A stretch of DNA of 64,000 bases from Rhodobacteraceae bacterium QY30. Lineage in GTDB: Bacteria > Pseudomonadota > Alphaproteobacteria > Rhodobacterales > Rhodobacteraceae. Below the pieces are notes generated by a model. The model saw only the letters and a list, made by a program, of their open reading frames with translations. It did not search any database and had not been told where the DNA came from. Location: the NCBI GenBank assembly GCA_002356635.1, contig CP023454.1, positions 1,534,501-1,598,500 on the forward strand. The letters run 5' to 3'. Of this stretch, positions 33,979 to 43,100 are shown piece after piece; the first letter of the stretch is position 1; every line of letters starts with the position of its first letter. The translations under genes were made by a program, and so were the position numbers.

Positions 33979-34959
33979 TCACTCGGCAGGCGAGATCACG
34001 ACCTTGCCGGTGGCCTTGCGCGTCCGCAACAGCTCCAACCCCTCCGCCACGCGGTCAAGCGGCAGGATGGCGCTGACATGGGGCTTCAGCCCGCCATCGG
34101 CATACCAGTCGAACAGCGTGGCCATGCTGCGGGTCAGGACTTCGGGGCGGAACTTCAGATAGCCGCCCCAGTACACGCCGATGACAGAGATATTCTTCAC
34201 CAGCAGATGATTGGCCGGGATCGGGGGCACGGTGCCGCTGGCAAATCCCATGGCCAGGATCCGGCCGTCGGGATTGGTGGCGCGCAGGGCCTCGGTGAAC
34301 TGTTCGCCGCCGACCGGGTCATAGACCACGTCCGCCCCGCCCAGCGCCTTCACGGCATCCCGCAGGCCGCCCGGCGCCAGGCTGTCGCTGTCGATCAGGT
34401 GGTCGGCCCCGGCGGCACGGGCCACGGCCAGTTTCTCGGGGCCGCGTGCGACGGCAATCACCGTGGCGCCCATGCGGTGCCCGATCTCGACTGCGGTCAG
34501 CCCGACCCCACCCGCCGCGCCCAGAACCAGCAGCCGCTCGCCGGGTTGCAGGCGCGCGCGGTGGTCCAGCGCGACGTGGCTGGTTCCATAGGCGATCTGG
34601 AAGGCCGCAGCCTCGGCAAAGGTCATCGCGGCCGGGATCGGCACGCAACGGTCCACGGGGAAGGTGCCCCATTCCGCCAGGCCGCCCTGGCCCGCGTAGA
34701 CCGCGACCCGCGTCCCGGGCATCAGACCCCTGGCTTCGGTCTGCGGTCCCAGCGCCTCGATCGTGCCGGCAAGTTCCAGGCCAAGCGTGAAGGGCAGGGG
34801 CGGGATGTCCTGGTACTTCCCCTCGATCATCAGAAGGTCCGCGAAGTTCAGGCCGCAGGCGGCAATGCGGACCAGCGCCTCGCCCCTGGCGGGGGAAGGG
34901 ACCGGCAGGTCCCGAAGCACGGGCGGCGTTTCACGGGATTCAAGTCGATAGGCGCGCAT
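33979..34959 (-). CDS. Zinc-independent NADPH:quinone oxidoreductase (MDR superfamily)
   Basis: 326 residues. An N-terminal GroES-like domain (AACGLNFADLLMIEGKYQDI, LGLELAGTIEALG) lacks the zinc ligands of alcohol dehydrogenases. A Rossmann domain with LVLGAAGGVGLTAVEIGHRM (near residue 145) binds NADPH. ATG 34959 (MRAYRLES) has an AGAGGGG site; an upstream in-frame ATG at 35016 is less likely. Substrate could be a quinone or an unsaturated carbonyl. Convergent with lysR. Confidence 0.87.
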   Translation of the reverse strand: MRAYRLESRETPPVLRDLPVPSPARGEALVRIAACGLNFADLLMIEGKYQDIPPLPFTLGLELAGTIEALGPQTEARGLMPGTRVAVYAGQGGLAEWGTFPVDRCVPIPAAMTFAEAAAFQIAYGTSHVALDHRARLQPGERLLVLGAAGGVGLTAVEIGHRMGATVIAVARGPEKLAVARAAGADHLIDSDSLAPGGLRDAVKALGGADVVYDPVGGEQFTEALRATNPDGRILAMGFASGTVPPIPANHLLVKNISVIGVYWGGYLKFRPEVLTRSMATLFDWYADGGLKPHVSAILPLDRVAEGLELLRTRKATGKVVISPAE

Positions 34960-35317
34960 CGGACCCCTCTGGCTGACTTCCACATCGGTGCTAGCCGGGG
35001 AGTCGAGCGATGCCAACCGAAATATCGTTGCGCAAAACGCGACAAATGCTACAAGATCGTTGCGGATCGCAAGATTTCAGCCGGTATTTCACCGCTTCGG
35101 CAGCAGGAGTTGATTTCGTCGTTGCACAAAAGGGCCATAATCGTCCAATTTCGGGTGGATTGACCACATGGCAACGTTCGGATCCTGACGATTGGTTTGG
35201 TCCCGAAAGAATCTTTTCGGCCGTTCATGGATCGATGCAAAATTAGCCTGTATGGCTTCGGAATTGTGTTGTGTGCATCGTGTTCGTTTGCTGAGTGAGT
35301 GTGTTATGGAGAAGAGT
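34960..35317. other. AT-richer intergenic region upstream of the XRE regulator
   Basis: About 358 nt with no gene I accept. It is visibly less GC-rich than its surroundings (for example 35010-35060 and 35200-35310) and contains TTGCGCAA at 35030-35037. This composition suggests a large promoter/regulatory region for the divergent quinone reductase and XRE genes. A 78-codon ORF here (35010-35246) lacks a ribosome site and family likeness. Confidence 0.45.
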
Positions 35318-35680
35318 ATGAAACATCCTGTGGATGTCTATGTGGGGAAGCGGGTCCGCCAGCGCCGGTGGATGGTGGGGATGACCCAGCAGCAACTGGC
35401 GGACAAGGTCGGGATCAAGTTCCAGCAGATCCAGAAGTATGAAACCGGCATGAACCGGATCTCGGCCTCGCGGCTCTGGGATATCTCGGACGCGCTTAGC
35501 GTGGCCATTTCGTATTTCTTCGAAGGCATGGATGCGCAGCACAGCCCCGTGGAAGAACACACGCCCGACCTGATGGCCGACAAGGAGGCCATGCTGCTGG
35601 TGCGGTCCTACTATGCCATCCCCGAGGCGCAGCGCCGCCGCCTGTTCGAACTGGCCAAGGTTCTCTCGGACGCCGCTTAG
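35318..35680 (+). CDS. XRE-family helix-turn-helix regulator
   Basis: 120 residues. The Cro/CI-type HTH occupies residues about 10-65: VGKRVRQRRWMVGMTQQQLA, DKVGIKFQQIQKYETGMNRI, SASRLWDISDALSVAISYFF. A helical tail follows (RRRLFELAKVLSDAA). This shape is common in alphaproteobacterial stationary-phase or antitoxin-like regulators. ATG 35318 has GGAGAAG just upstream; an ATG four codons earlier overlaps that site. It is preceded by a long AT-richer region and has no toxin-like neighbour. Confidence 0.85.
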   Translation: MKHPVDVYVGKRVRQRRWMVGMTQQQLADKVGIKFQQIQKYETGMNRISASRLWDISDALSVAISYFFEGMDAQHSPVEEHTPDLMADKEAMLLVRSYYAIPEAQRRRLFELAKVLSDAA

Positions 35681-35867
35681 TTGAACCGGCCCGGCGATGG
35701 TGAAGGGCCACAGTGAAATTCACCGGTGACGGCGTCGGGTTCGCGCCGGAAACCATTCTAGGGGGCGTGCGCGGCTTGACCGTTGCGCGCCCTTTGCGCT
35801 AGTGGGCCGACAGATGGGTGGCCGCCACCGGGCCGCGATGGACCCTGCTGCCCCCGGAGGTTTTCCG

Positions 35868-36680
35868 ATGACTTCGACCCCGCTTCGCGCCGATCTGCCC
35901 GCACCCCTGCGCGACGCGCTGATCGACGTGGCCAATCGCCTGGCCGATGCGGCGCGCGGCCCGACGCTCAGCCATTTCCGGACCGGGCTTCACGCCGAAT
36001 CCAAGGAAACCGCGCGCTTCGATCCGGTGACCGAGGCGGACCGGGCCTCGGAACGCGCGATGCGCGACATCCTGGCCGAACTGCGCCCGGACGACGCGAT
36101 CCTGGGCGAGGAATATGGCGCCACCCCCGGCACCTCGGGGCTGACCTGGGTGCTGGATCCGATCGACGGCACGCGCGCCTATCTGGTCGGCGGGCCGACC
36201 TGGGGGGTGCTGATTTCGGTCGCGGATGCCCAGGGGCCGATCCTGGGCATCATCGACCAGCCCTATATCGGCGAGCGGTTCCTGGGCGGCCTGGGACTGG
36301 CCGAGGTGCGGGGGCCGATGGGCCGATCCTCCCTCGCCACGCGCGCTCCACGGCCGCTGGCCGAGGCGCTGGTGATGACCACCTTCCCCGAAATCGGGAC
36401 CGCCGAGGAGGAGGCGGCCTTCCGTCGCGTCGCCTCACGCGCGCGACTGGTGCGCTATGGCATGGATTGCTACGCCTATGCCCTGGTCGCCGCGGGCCAG
36501 GTCGACCTGGTAATCGAGGCCGGTCTCCAGACCTATGACGTGCAGGCCCCCATCGCCGTGATCGAGGCGGCGGGCGGAATCGTCACCGACTGGCAGGGCC
36601 GCCCCGCCCATCAAGGCGGGCAGATTCTGGCGGCGGCGAATGCCTCGATCCACGCCGAGGCGCTGGCGCTGCTTGGATGA
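35868..36680 (+). CDS. hisN: Inositol-monophosphatase-family histidinol-phosphatase
   Basis: 270 residues. Metal site: FDPVTEADRASERAMRDILA, LGEEYG (near residue 80), WVLDPIDGTRAYLVGGPTWG (near 103) and the C-terminal QTYDVQAPIAVIEAAGG. The IDGTRAYL form, with Arg rather than Asn, is typical of HisN-type histidinol phosphatases of actinobacteria and alphaproteobacteria. GGAGG ribosome site. Myo-inositol or nucleotide phosphatase remains possible. Confidence 0.82.
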   Translation: MTSTPLRADLPAPLRDALIDVANRLADAARGPTLSHFRTGLHAESKETARFDPVTEADRASERAMRDILAELRPDDAILGEEYGATPGTSGLTWVLDPIDGTRAYLVGGPTWGVLISVADAQGPILGIIDQPYIGERFLGGLGLAEVRGPMGRSSLATRAPRPLAEALVMTTFPEIGTAEEEAAFRRVASRARLVRYGMDCYAYALVAAGQVDLVIEAGLQTYDVQAPIAVIEAAGGIVTDWQGRPAHQGGQILAAANASIHAEALALLG

Positions 36681-36689
36681 CGCAGGCGC

Positions 36690-36718
36690 TTGAATGATCG
36701 TCGCGACGGCGTTACCTA
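36690..36718 (+). promoter_or_regulatory. Candidate fdxA promoter
   Basis: TTGAAT (36690-36695), 17-nt spacer, TACCTA (36713-36718), 44 nt before the fdxA start. Partial matches only. Confidence 0.4.
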
Positions 36719-36761
36719 GCGTTCACGCTTTCCGATCCATTCGCACCCGGACCCGACCATC

Positions 36762-37100
36762 ATGACCTATGTCGTCACCGACAACTGCATCGCCTGCAAA
36801 TACACCGATTGCGTCGAAGTCTGTCCGGTGGACTGCTTCTACGAAGGCGAGAACATGCTGGTCATCCACCCGGACGAATGCATCGACTGTGGCGTCTGCG
36901 AACCGGAATGCCCGGCCGACGCCATCCGCCCCGATACCGAGCCGGACATGGAATCCTGGGTCGAGTTCAACCGGAAGTATTCCGAACAATGGCCCGTGCT
37001 GACCCAGCGTCGCGATCCGCTTCCCGAAGCGGCTGAACGGGACGGCGAAACCGGAAAGCTGGGCAAGTACTTCTCGGAAACACCCGGCACCGGGGACTGA
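36762..37100 (+). CDS. fdxA: Seven-iron ferredoxin FdxA
   Basis: 112 residues, electron carrier with one [3Fe-4S] and one [4Fe-4S] cluster. Motifs: [20 protein letters not shown], then [16 protein letters not shown]. The C-terminal extension ([20 protein letters not shown]) is standard for FdxA. It is monocistronic, with a candidate promoter just upstream and a 324-nt gap before carD. Redox partner cannot be inferred from the neighbours. Confidence 0.95.
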   Translation: MTYVVTDNCIACKYTDCVEVCPVDCFYEGENMLVIHPDECIDCGVCEPECPADAIRPDTEPDMESWVEFNRKYSEQWPVLTQRRDPLPEAAERDGETGKLGKYFSETPGTGD

Positions 37101-37424
37101 CCCAGGCGCGCGGGCGATTCGGTCGACAAGGAGTCGCCGGCTGTCATCGGCCGGGCGAACGCGATTCTGCCCTGCGGCATGGCACAAATCACGACTGTCA
37201 ACAACGAGTTTACTCGAGTTACACGCGCGTTACACTTTCAACGGCGGCGAATTTTTGCTATGTAGGGCAGCACAATTGCTGAAACCCGCATGGTCCTTGC
37301 TTGTCCACCCCAGGCAGGAATTTCTCTGAACGCCGACCGCCGACGTGCAAGGGCATCACGGTCCTGCACGCGGTCTTTTTCGGCCCGGAGTCGGGTTTGA
37401 AGGACAGGACGCAAGGAACGACGC
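37101..37424 (+). promoter_or_regulatory. fdxA-carD gap with candidate carD promoter
   Basis: 324 nt with no gene. It contains direct repeats GTTACAC separated by GCGC (near 37219-37236), the 8-nt palindrome ACTCGAGT (37212-37219), and TTTCAA (37236-37241), 17-nt spacer, TATGTA (37259-37264), a plausible carD promoter with a leader of about 155 nt. The long leader could carry regulation, but I see no known riboswitch. Confidence 0.4.
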
Positions 37425-37934
37425 ATGACCAAGACGAAGAAATCCGAATTCCGGCCGAACGACTTTGTGGTGTATCCCGCGCACGGGGTCGGCAAGATCA
37501 TGTCCATCGAGGAGCAGGAGATCGCGGGCCTGAAGCTTGAGCTTTTCGTGATCTCGTTCGAGAAGGACAAGATGACGCTCCGCGTGCCCACGCACAAGGC
37601 CACGGAAATCGGGATGCGGTCGCTGTCCTCGCCGGATGTCGTGACGAAGGCGCTGGAAACGCTGAAGGGCAAGGCCCGTGTCAAGCGTGCGATGTGGTCG
37701 CGCCGCGCGCAGGAATATGAACAGAAGATCAACTCGGGCGACCTGATGGCCATTGCCGAAGTCGTGCGCGACCTGCACCGCGCTGACGACCAGCGCGAAC
37801 AAAGCTATTCGGAACGTCAGCTTTATGAGGCAGCCCTGGAACGGCTGACCCGCGAAGTGGCCGCCGTTTCCGGCACGGATGAGGCGGGCGCGCAGAAGAA
37901 GGTCGATGACGTTCTGGTCACCCGCGCCGCCTGA
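37425..37934 (+). CDS. carD: CarD-family RNA polymerase-binding regulator
   Basis: 169 residues. The N-terminal Tudor-like RNAP interaction domain (NDFVVYPAHGVGKIMSIEEQ, then LFVISFEKDKMTLRVP) and a C-terminal helical domain with the conserved Trp (RAMWSRRAQEYEQKINSGDL) match CarD/CdnL. It stabilises open complexes at housekeeping and rRNA promoters in proteobacteria. Monocistronic, with a clear rho-independent terminator. Confidence 0.94.
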   Translation: MTKTKKSEFRPNDFVVYPAHGVGKIMSIEEQEIAGLKLELFVISFEKDKMTLRVPTHKATEIGMRSLSSPDVVTKALETLKGKARVKRAMWSRRAQEYEQKINSGDLMAIAEVVRDLHRADDQREQSYSERQLYEAALERLTREVAAVSGTDEAGAQKKVDDVLVTRAA

Positions 37935-37958
37935 CGGGAAAAACAGTCCATGGAATTC

Positions 37959-37991
37959 AGGTCGCACGCCCTTGGGCCTGCGGCCTTTTTT
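37959..37991 (+). terminator. Rho-independent terminator of carD
   Basis: Stem of 11 pairs with one mismatch (AGGTCGCA-CGCCC with GGC-CTGCGGCCT) followed by TTTTTT (37986-37991), 25 nt after the carD stop. Confidence 0.8.
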
Positions 37992-38022
37992 GTCGGTCTC
38001 CGGGGGGGCGGACGGCGGCGGC

Positions 38023-39939
38023 TCAGTCGACCGGACCAGCGCCCGTGGACAGCGGATCCGGCGCCGTTTCTTCCGTCATCCCGACTTTTCCCGGCGCGGC
38101 GCGGTTGTGGGCGAATTGGGCTGTCAGTGCCGCTTCCAGTCCCTTGTTCAGTTCCCGGGTCAGCTTCAGGTAATCGGCGTTCTGATCGATGGGCACGCCG
38201 GGCTTCCAGACCTCGGCCAGATCGCGCACGGCGGCACGGTCCATCTGGTAGAAGGTCCGGTGCAGGGCGGCCGCCTCGTATTCGCTCAGGCCGCTGTTTT
38301 CCAGCACATAGCGACCGGCCCTCAGCGCGCTGTCGAACATCTCGCGCACGATGTCGTTGGCGCCGGCCTGATAAAGCTCATAGACATGTTCCCGGTCGCG
38401 TGCGCGGGCGATGATGTGCAGGTCGGGCCTCAGCCGACGGGCATAGCTGACCAGTTTCGTGGCGCCACGGTAATCGTCCAGGCAGACCACCAGGATCTTG
38501 GCGCTGTCCAGTCCCGCGGCGCGCAGCAGGTCGGGCCGGGTCGGATCGCCGACGTAGCCCTTGAAGCCGAAGTTGCGCAGAACCTCGATGGTGCGATGGT
38601 CGGAATCCAGCACCGTGGTCTTGAACCCGGACATTGTCACCAGCCGGTTCACCACCTGGCCGAAGCGGCCTACACCGGCGATGATCACCGGCTGTTGCTC
38701 GTCGATCTGGTCCTCGATCCGCTTCTCGGTGTCGTCCTTCAGGCGTTTCACGATCTGGTCGTACAGAATGAAGAACAGCGGCGTCAGCAGCATCGACAGG
38801 GCAATGACCAGCATCATGGTCTGGGCGATCGAATAGGGCAGGATCCGCTGCGTCAGCGCGAACGAGATCAGGACGAAGCCGAACTCCCCCCCTTGTGCAA
38901 GCGCAAGGGTAAACAGCCACTGGTTGCGGGCGCGCAGCCGGAAGATCCGCCCGAGGGTATACAGCACCACCCCCTTAGTCGCCATCAGCAGAAGCGTCAG
39001 CAGGATCAGCCGCAAGGGTTCCGAGAACAGCAGGTTGAAGTCGATCCCGGCGCCGACCGTGACGAAGAACAACCCCAGCAGCAACGCCTTGAAGGGCGCG
39101 ATGTCCGATTCAAGTTCGTGCCGGAATTCCGAGTTGGCAAGCACCATGCCCGCCAGGAAGGTGCCCAGTGCAGGGGACAGGCCGACCATCAGCATCATGC
39201 TGGCGATGCCCGCGACGATCAGAAGCGCAAGCGTCGTCTGCACCTCACGCAGCCGGGATGCCGAGACGAAACGGTAAAGCGGCCGCACCAGATAGCGACC
39301 CGCCGTGATCACCGCCACCACCGCGCCGATGGTGACCAGCGTCACCCCCCAGGGCGGCAGCCGGTCGATCAGCGACAGGGCCACGTTTTCGCCCCCGGTT
39401 TCGGACCGGGCCAACGCCCGCGCGCCGGGCAGCGCCAGGAAGGGCAGGAAGGCCAGGATGGGAATGACGGCGATGTCCTGCATCAGCAGAACAGCAAAGA
39501 CGTTCCGCCCCCCTGCCGTCTGCATCAGGCTTTTCTCGGACAGGGTCTGAAGCACGATGGCGGTCGAGGACAGTGACAGGATCACTCCGATCGCCATGGA
39601 CGCGCGCCAGTCGATGTTCATCAACAACAGGCTGCCCAAGATCAGGACGCTGGTCATCAGCACTTGCAGGCCGCCCAGGCCCAGTAGCCGGTGGCGCATG
39701 TTCCACAGCGCGATCGGTTCGACATCAAGGCCGATAAGGAACAGCATCATCACCACGCCGAATTCCGCGAAGTGCTGAAGCTCGTCCACCTGAGTCCCGG
39801 CGATGCCCAGGACCGGGCCGATCACGATCCCAGCCAGCAGATAGCCCAGCACCGAGCCAAGGCCCAGCCGCAGCGCAATGGGCACGGCGATGACCATGGT
39901 CAGCAGATAGACCGACGCCTGAAGAAGAAAGCCTTCCAT
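38023..39939 (-). CDS. KefB/KefC-type cation:proton antiporter with TrkA-N domain
   Basis: 638 residues. CPA2-type membrane part with 12-13 helices (LGSVLGYLLAGIVIGPVLGI, ALLLGLFFVTVGAGIDFNLL, QGGEFGFVLISFALTQ). A C-terminal RCK/TrkA-N domain follows (VIIAGVGRFGQVVNRLVT, then DSDHRTIEVLRNFGFKGYVG) from about residue 415. Such proteins export K+ or Na+ in exchange for protons; glutathione-gated KefB/C are relatives. The start is ATG 39939; a GTG at 39954 is possible. It follows the large 1107-residue gene with a 193-nt gap rich in inverted repeats. Confidence 0.9.
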   Translation of the reverse strand: MEGFLLQASVYLLTMVIAVPIALRLGLGSVLGYLLAGIVIGPVLGIAGTQVDELQHFAEFGVVMMLFLIGLDVEPIALWNMRHRLLGLGGLQVLMTSVLILGSLLLMNIDWRASMAIGVILSLSSTAIVLQTLSEKSLMQTAGGRNVFAVLLMQDIAVIPILAFLPFLALPGARALARSETGGENVALSLIDRLPPWGVTLVTIGAVVAVITAGRYLVRPLYRFVSASRLREVQTTLALLIVAGIASMMLMVGLSPALGTFLAGMVLANSEFRHELESDIAPFKALLLGLFFVTVGAGIDFNLLFSEPLRLILLTLLLMATKGVVLYTLGRIFRLRARNQWLFTLALAQGGEFGFVLISFALTQRILPYSIAQTMMLVIALSMLLTPLFFILYDQIVKRLKDDTEKRIEDQIDEQQPVIIAGVGRFGQVVNRLVTMSGFKTTVLDSDHRTIEVLRNFGFKGYVGDPTRPDLLRAAGLDSAKILVVCLDDYRGATKLVSYARRLRPDLHIIARARDREHVYELYQAGANDIVREMFDSALRAGRYVLENSGLSEYEAAALHRTFYQMDRAAVRDLAEVWKPGVPIDQNADYLKLTRELNKGLEAALTAQFAHNRAAPGKVGMTEETAPDPLSTGAGPVD

Positions 39940-40132
39940 CGAAACCTGTTGCACGGTCCCTTGCGGAGGGGACCGGAAAATCCTGTTGTGATCCCGCCGC
40001 TGTTAGTCCTTGGCTGTCACATCTGCATGACGCCCAGGGACGGGTTCCGGCCAGATAGCCCCGCCAAAGGCCGGGACGCAAGTCGTGGGGCACGGCTCAC
40101 AGACTTGTGCGGGCAAAAGAATGCGCGGCGGC

Positions 40133-43100
40133 TCAGCCGGCGGCAAGCATCTTCAGCACGATGGTGCGGCCGCCCTTCACATAGGTCAGCTGCCCGTTCC
40201 CGATCGAGGCAACGCGGCCCCCGTCGAAGCGGTCGCCTACCTTGACCCGGACATAGCGGCCGTTGCTGGTACGGATCAGTGCGCGGCGATCCGACGAGGA
40301 TCCCATGATCCCGATCAGGTTGACCTTGCCCAGGTCGATGGCGTTGGCATAGGTCGCCTGCTTGGCGACCGAGGCGCGGGTGGGAATGCCGGGCGCCGCC
40401 GACACCGGCTCGGGCTCGTCGATCTCGACGGACGAGGCCTCGGCCACGGCCGCCTCGGTATCGACCTGCGGAACAATCGGCGCGGGGGCCGGTTCGGGCG
40501 CAAGGGCGACGACCGGCGTCACAGCGGCGGCGGGCTCAGGCTCGGCCACGGCGGCGGCGAGGGCGCTTTCGACGGCCTTCGAGACGTCGCTGGGCCGGTC
40601 CGCCGGGCGGCGTGACTGCGCGACGGCCAGCTTGGTGCCGCCGGTGACAGGCGCGGGCGGAACGGCCTCGGGCGCGGGCGCGGGCTGGGCGGCGGCGGCC
40701 CGCGTCAGGATCTCGGCCGGGCGGGATTTCGGCTGGCGGGCGGCGTGGCGCGGATCGACCGGGACCAGCGGCGCCGCATCCGGGGTGGCCGCGCCCTGGT
40801 CCTGCGCCCCTTGCCCCGAGGCTCCCTGCAAGCTGGCCGGACGCGGCGCCGGGCGCTTGCCCTTCAGCTTCGGGTCGGCAAACACCGGCGTCTCAGCGGC
40901 CGACGCAGGCGTGGCGTTGGCGCCCTCGGCCGGGGGCACGGGCGCGACGGCGGCAGTGGCCGCAGCTTCGATCTTCGCGGGCCGGACCTTCGGCGCGACC
41001 GGCGGCTTGCCCAGGAACAGCGTGATGCCCGTCGGCGTCTGCACCCCTTCCGGGCTGGGGATGATCAGTCCGTCGGGACCGTATTTCACCAGCGCCCCGA
41101 AGGGCAGCGGCAGCGGCTGCGGGGCCAGCGGCGCATCATGCAGCAGCGCCTGCCCGGTCGGCAGGGCGGCGGCATCCGGGGTCGTTGGGGGCGTCTCGCC
41201 CGTGATGCTGTCGGCGGCGGTGGTGTCCGACCGGCTTTGCGCGGCATTGGTGCCGGTCCCCTCGGCCGTGGTGGCCGGTCCCGTGGCGGACTCCACCGCC
41301 GGGGGCGGTGCATTTGCGGCCGGGGCATCCGGCTGTGCGGTCGCCGTTGGCTGGGGGGCCGCCGCCGCAACGGTCGCGGCGGTGCTGCCCTCGGCAGACG
41401 CTGTTGCCGTGTCCGCGGGCATGTCCGCCGCTGTTTCACCCGGCGGGGTGTCGGCGGCGGCCGGGTCAGCCGTGGCAACCGTCGACGCGGCTTCGGGCAA
41501 GGGCGCAAGGCTGGCGTCGGCCAGCGCCGGATCGGACGCGGCTTCGGTCGTGGCCGTGTCGCTCTCGGTCGCCGGGGTCGCGGGGCCGTCGGCTTCGGTC
41601 GATCCATCCGTGGCGGTTGCGGGCACGGCCGCGGGAGCCTCGACCGCCGATTGTTGCAGGGTGGTGGTCTGCGGTTCGGTTCCGGCGCTGTCATCGCCCG
41701 ATAGCGAGGACCAAAGGCCGACAAGGCCGATCAGCGCGATCAACCCTCCGATCAGCGCCGGACCCAGATAGCGGGGTTTGCCGCCCACCGCAGGCCCCCG
41801 CCGCGCACCGAAGATCGTCAGGTCTTCGGACTCCTGGGCCGCAGTCTTGGCCGTCCGGCGCAGGGGCAGCTGGGTGGAAACCGGCGCAGTCGTGCCGCCG
41901 CGCGGGGCCACAGGCTCGGCCCGCAGTCCGGCCAGCCGTGGCGGTGCGGCCTTCTTGCCCGCGCGTTTGCGCAGCGCCTCGCCCAGAGCCGCGCCGGGAG
42001 CGGCCTTCGGAAGATCGGCCTCGGCGGCGTCTGTCCCGTCGCTTTCGGCAAGTGTCGGTGCCGTCACCCCGACCGGAGAGGAGACGGGCCCGAGGCGGGG
42101 CGCGGGGCGCAGGCCGGGGTCCGAGGGCTGAGGCGGGAGTGCCCCGAAGGGCAGCTTCCGGCGCGAGGTGAAACCGGCCCCACCGACCAGGGGTGGTGTG
42201 CGGGGCGTGGCATCCACGGCATCCGCTGCCAACGGCCCGTCCGTCGGTCCGTCCGGATCGACGACCGCGAACGGCGCCTCGGGCACCTCATTCGCGGGGG
42301 AATGGGCAGGGAGCGTTTCCGCGGGCGCGGGCGCCTTATCCGTCCGGGCCGCCCCCGACGCCGCTTCCGCGAAGGAGGGTTCTGGCGTGGCGTCCGCTTG
42401 CGTGCCTTCGTCCGGCTCGCTGTCCTCCGGCTCATTCCCGGCCATGGGTGCGACCTGCGCGGAAACGCCGCCTCCGTCGTCCTGACGCGCCGCTGCAAAG
42501 ACCGGTTGCGCATCGGCGGCAAGGGTCGCGGCCGCCTCTGCCGCCAGGGTGGCCATGGCTTGGGCGGTGGCGTCGGGGTCGTCGTCCGGGGCCGAGGGTT
42601 CTGCCGCCACGGGAAGTTCTTCCACAGCCGCGGGCCCGTCCTCGGGCAGGCCCGGAACGTCGGTCGGGGCCGCGGCAGACCAGTCCGCAAGCGGCATGTC
42701 GGAAGGAATCGCGTCGGCAGGCAGCGCGTCGGCAGGCGCGGTGTCCGTCTCGGCGACGCGGGCGGGCGCGTCCTCCGGCAGCGCCGCGTCCAGGTCTTCT
42801 GTCGCGGGCAAACCGTCCTCGGCGGGGGTTTCCCCGGCGTCGGCCTGTGTCACAACCGCCTCGAGAGTCCCTGCCTCCTCGGGCGCGCCGGCAAGGGGAA
42901 CCGCATCGACGATGCCGACAATGCGCACCGGGCGTTCGTCCCGTTCCATCGTGGCGCCCGTTGGCAAGTGGTCGGCGGCGCGCGCGGTCAGACCGAAGAA
43001 CGGCTCGCCGTCGAAGGCATCGGCTTCGGGGATCGAGACGAAGCAGACCGGGTTGAAGCGATGCTCCTCCGCGAAGGCCTCGGCCTCGGACAAGGTGAGA

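Noticed and set aside
35010-35246. 78-codon ORF in the AT-richer gap
   Set aside because: No ribosome site, no recognisable family and amino-acid composition unlike neighbours. It is more likely promoter sequence.
40010-40100. GGGACGCAAG... stretch resembling part of a c-di-GMP (GEMM) riboswitch
   Set aside because: The partner blocks of the aptamer (GCAAACC and the GGCCTAA tetraloop receptor) are absent or out of order, and the strand would not lead into any gene.
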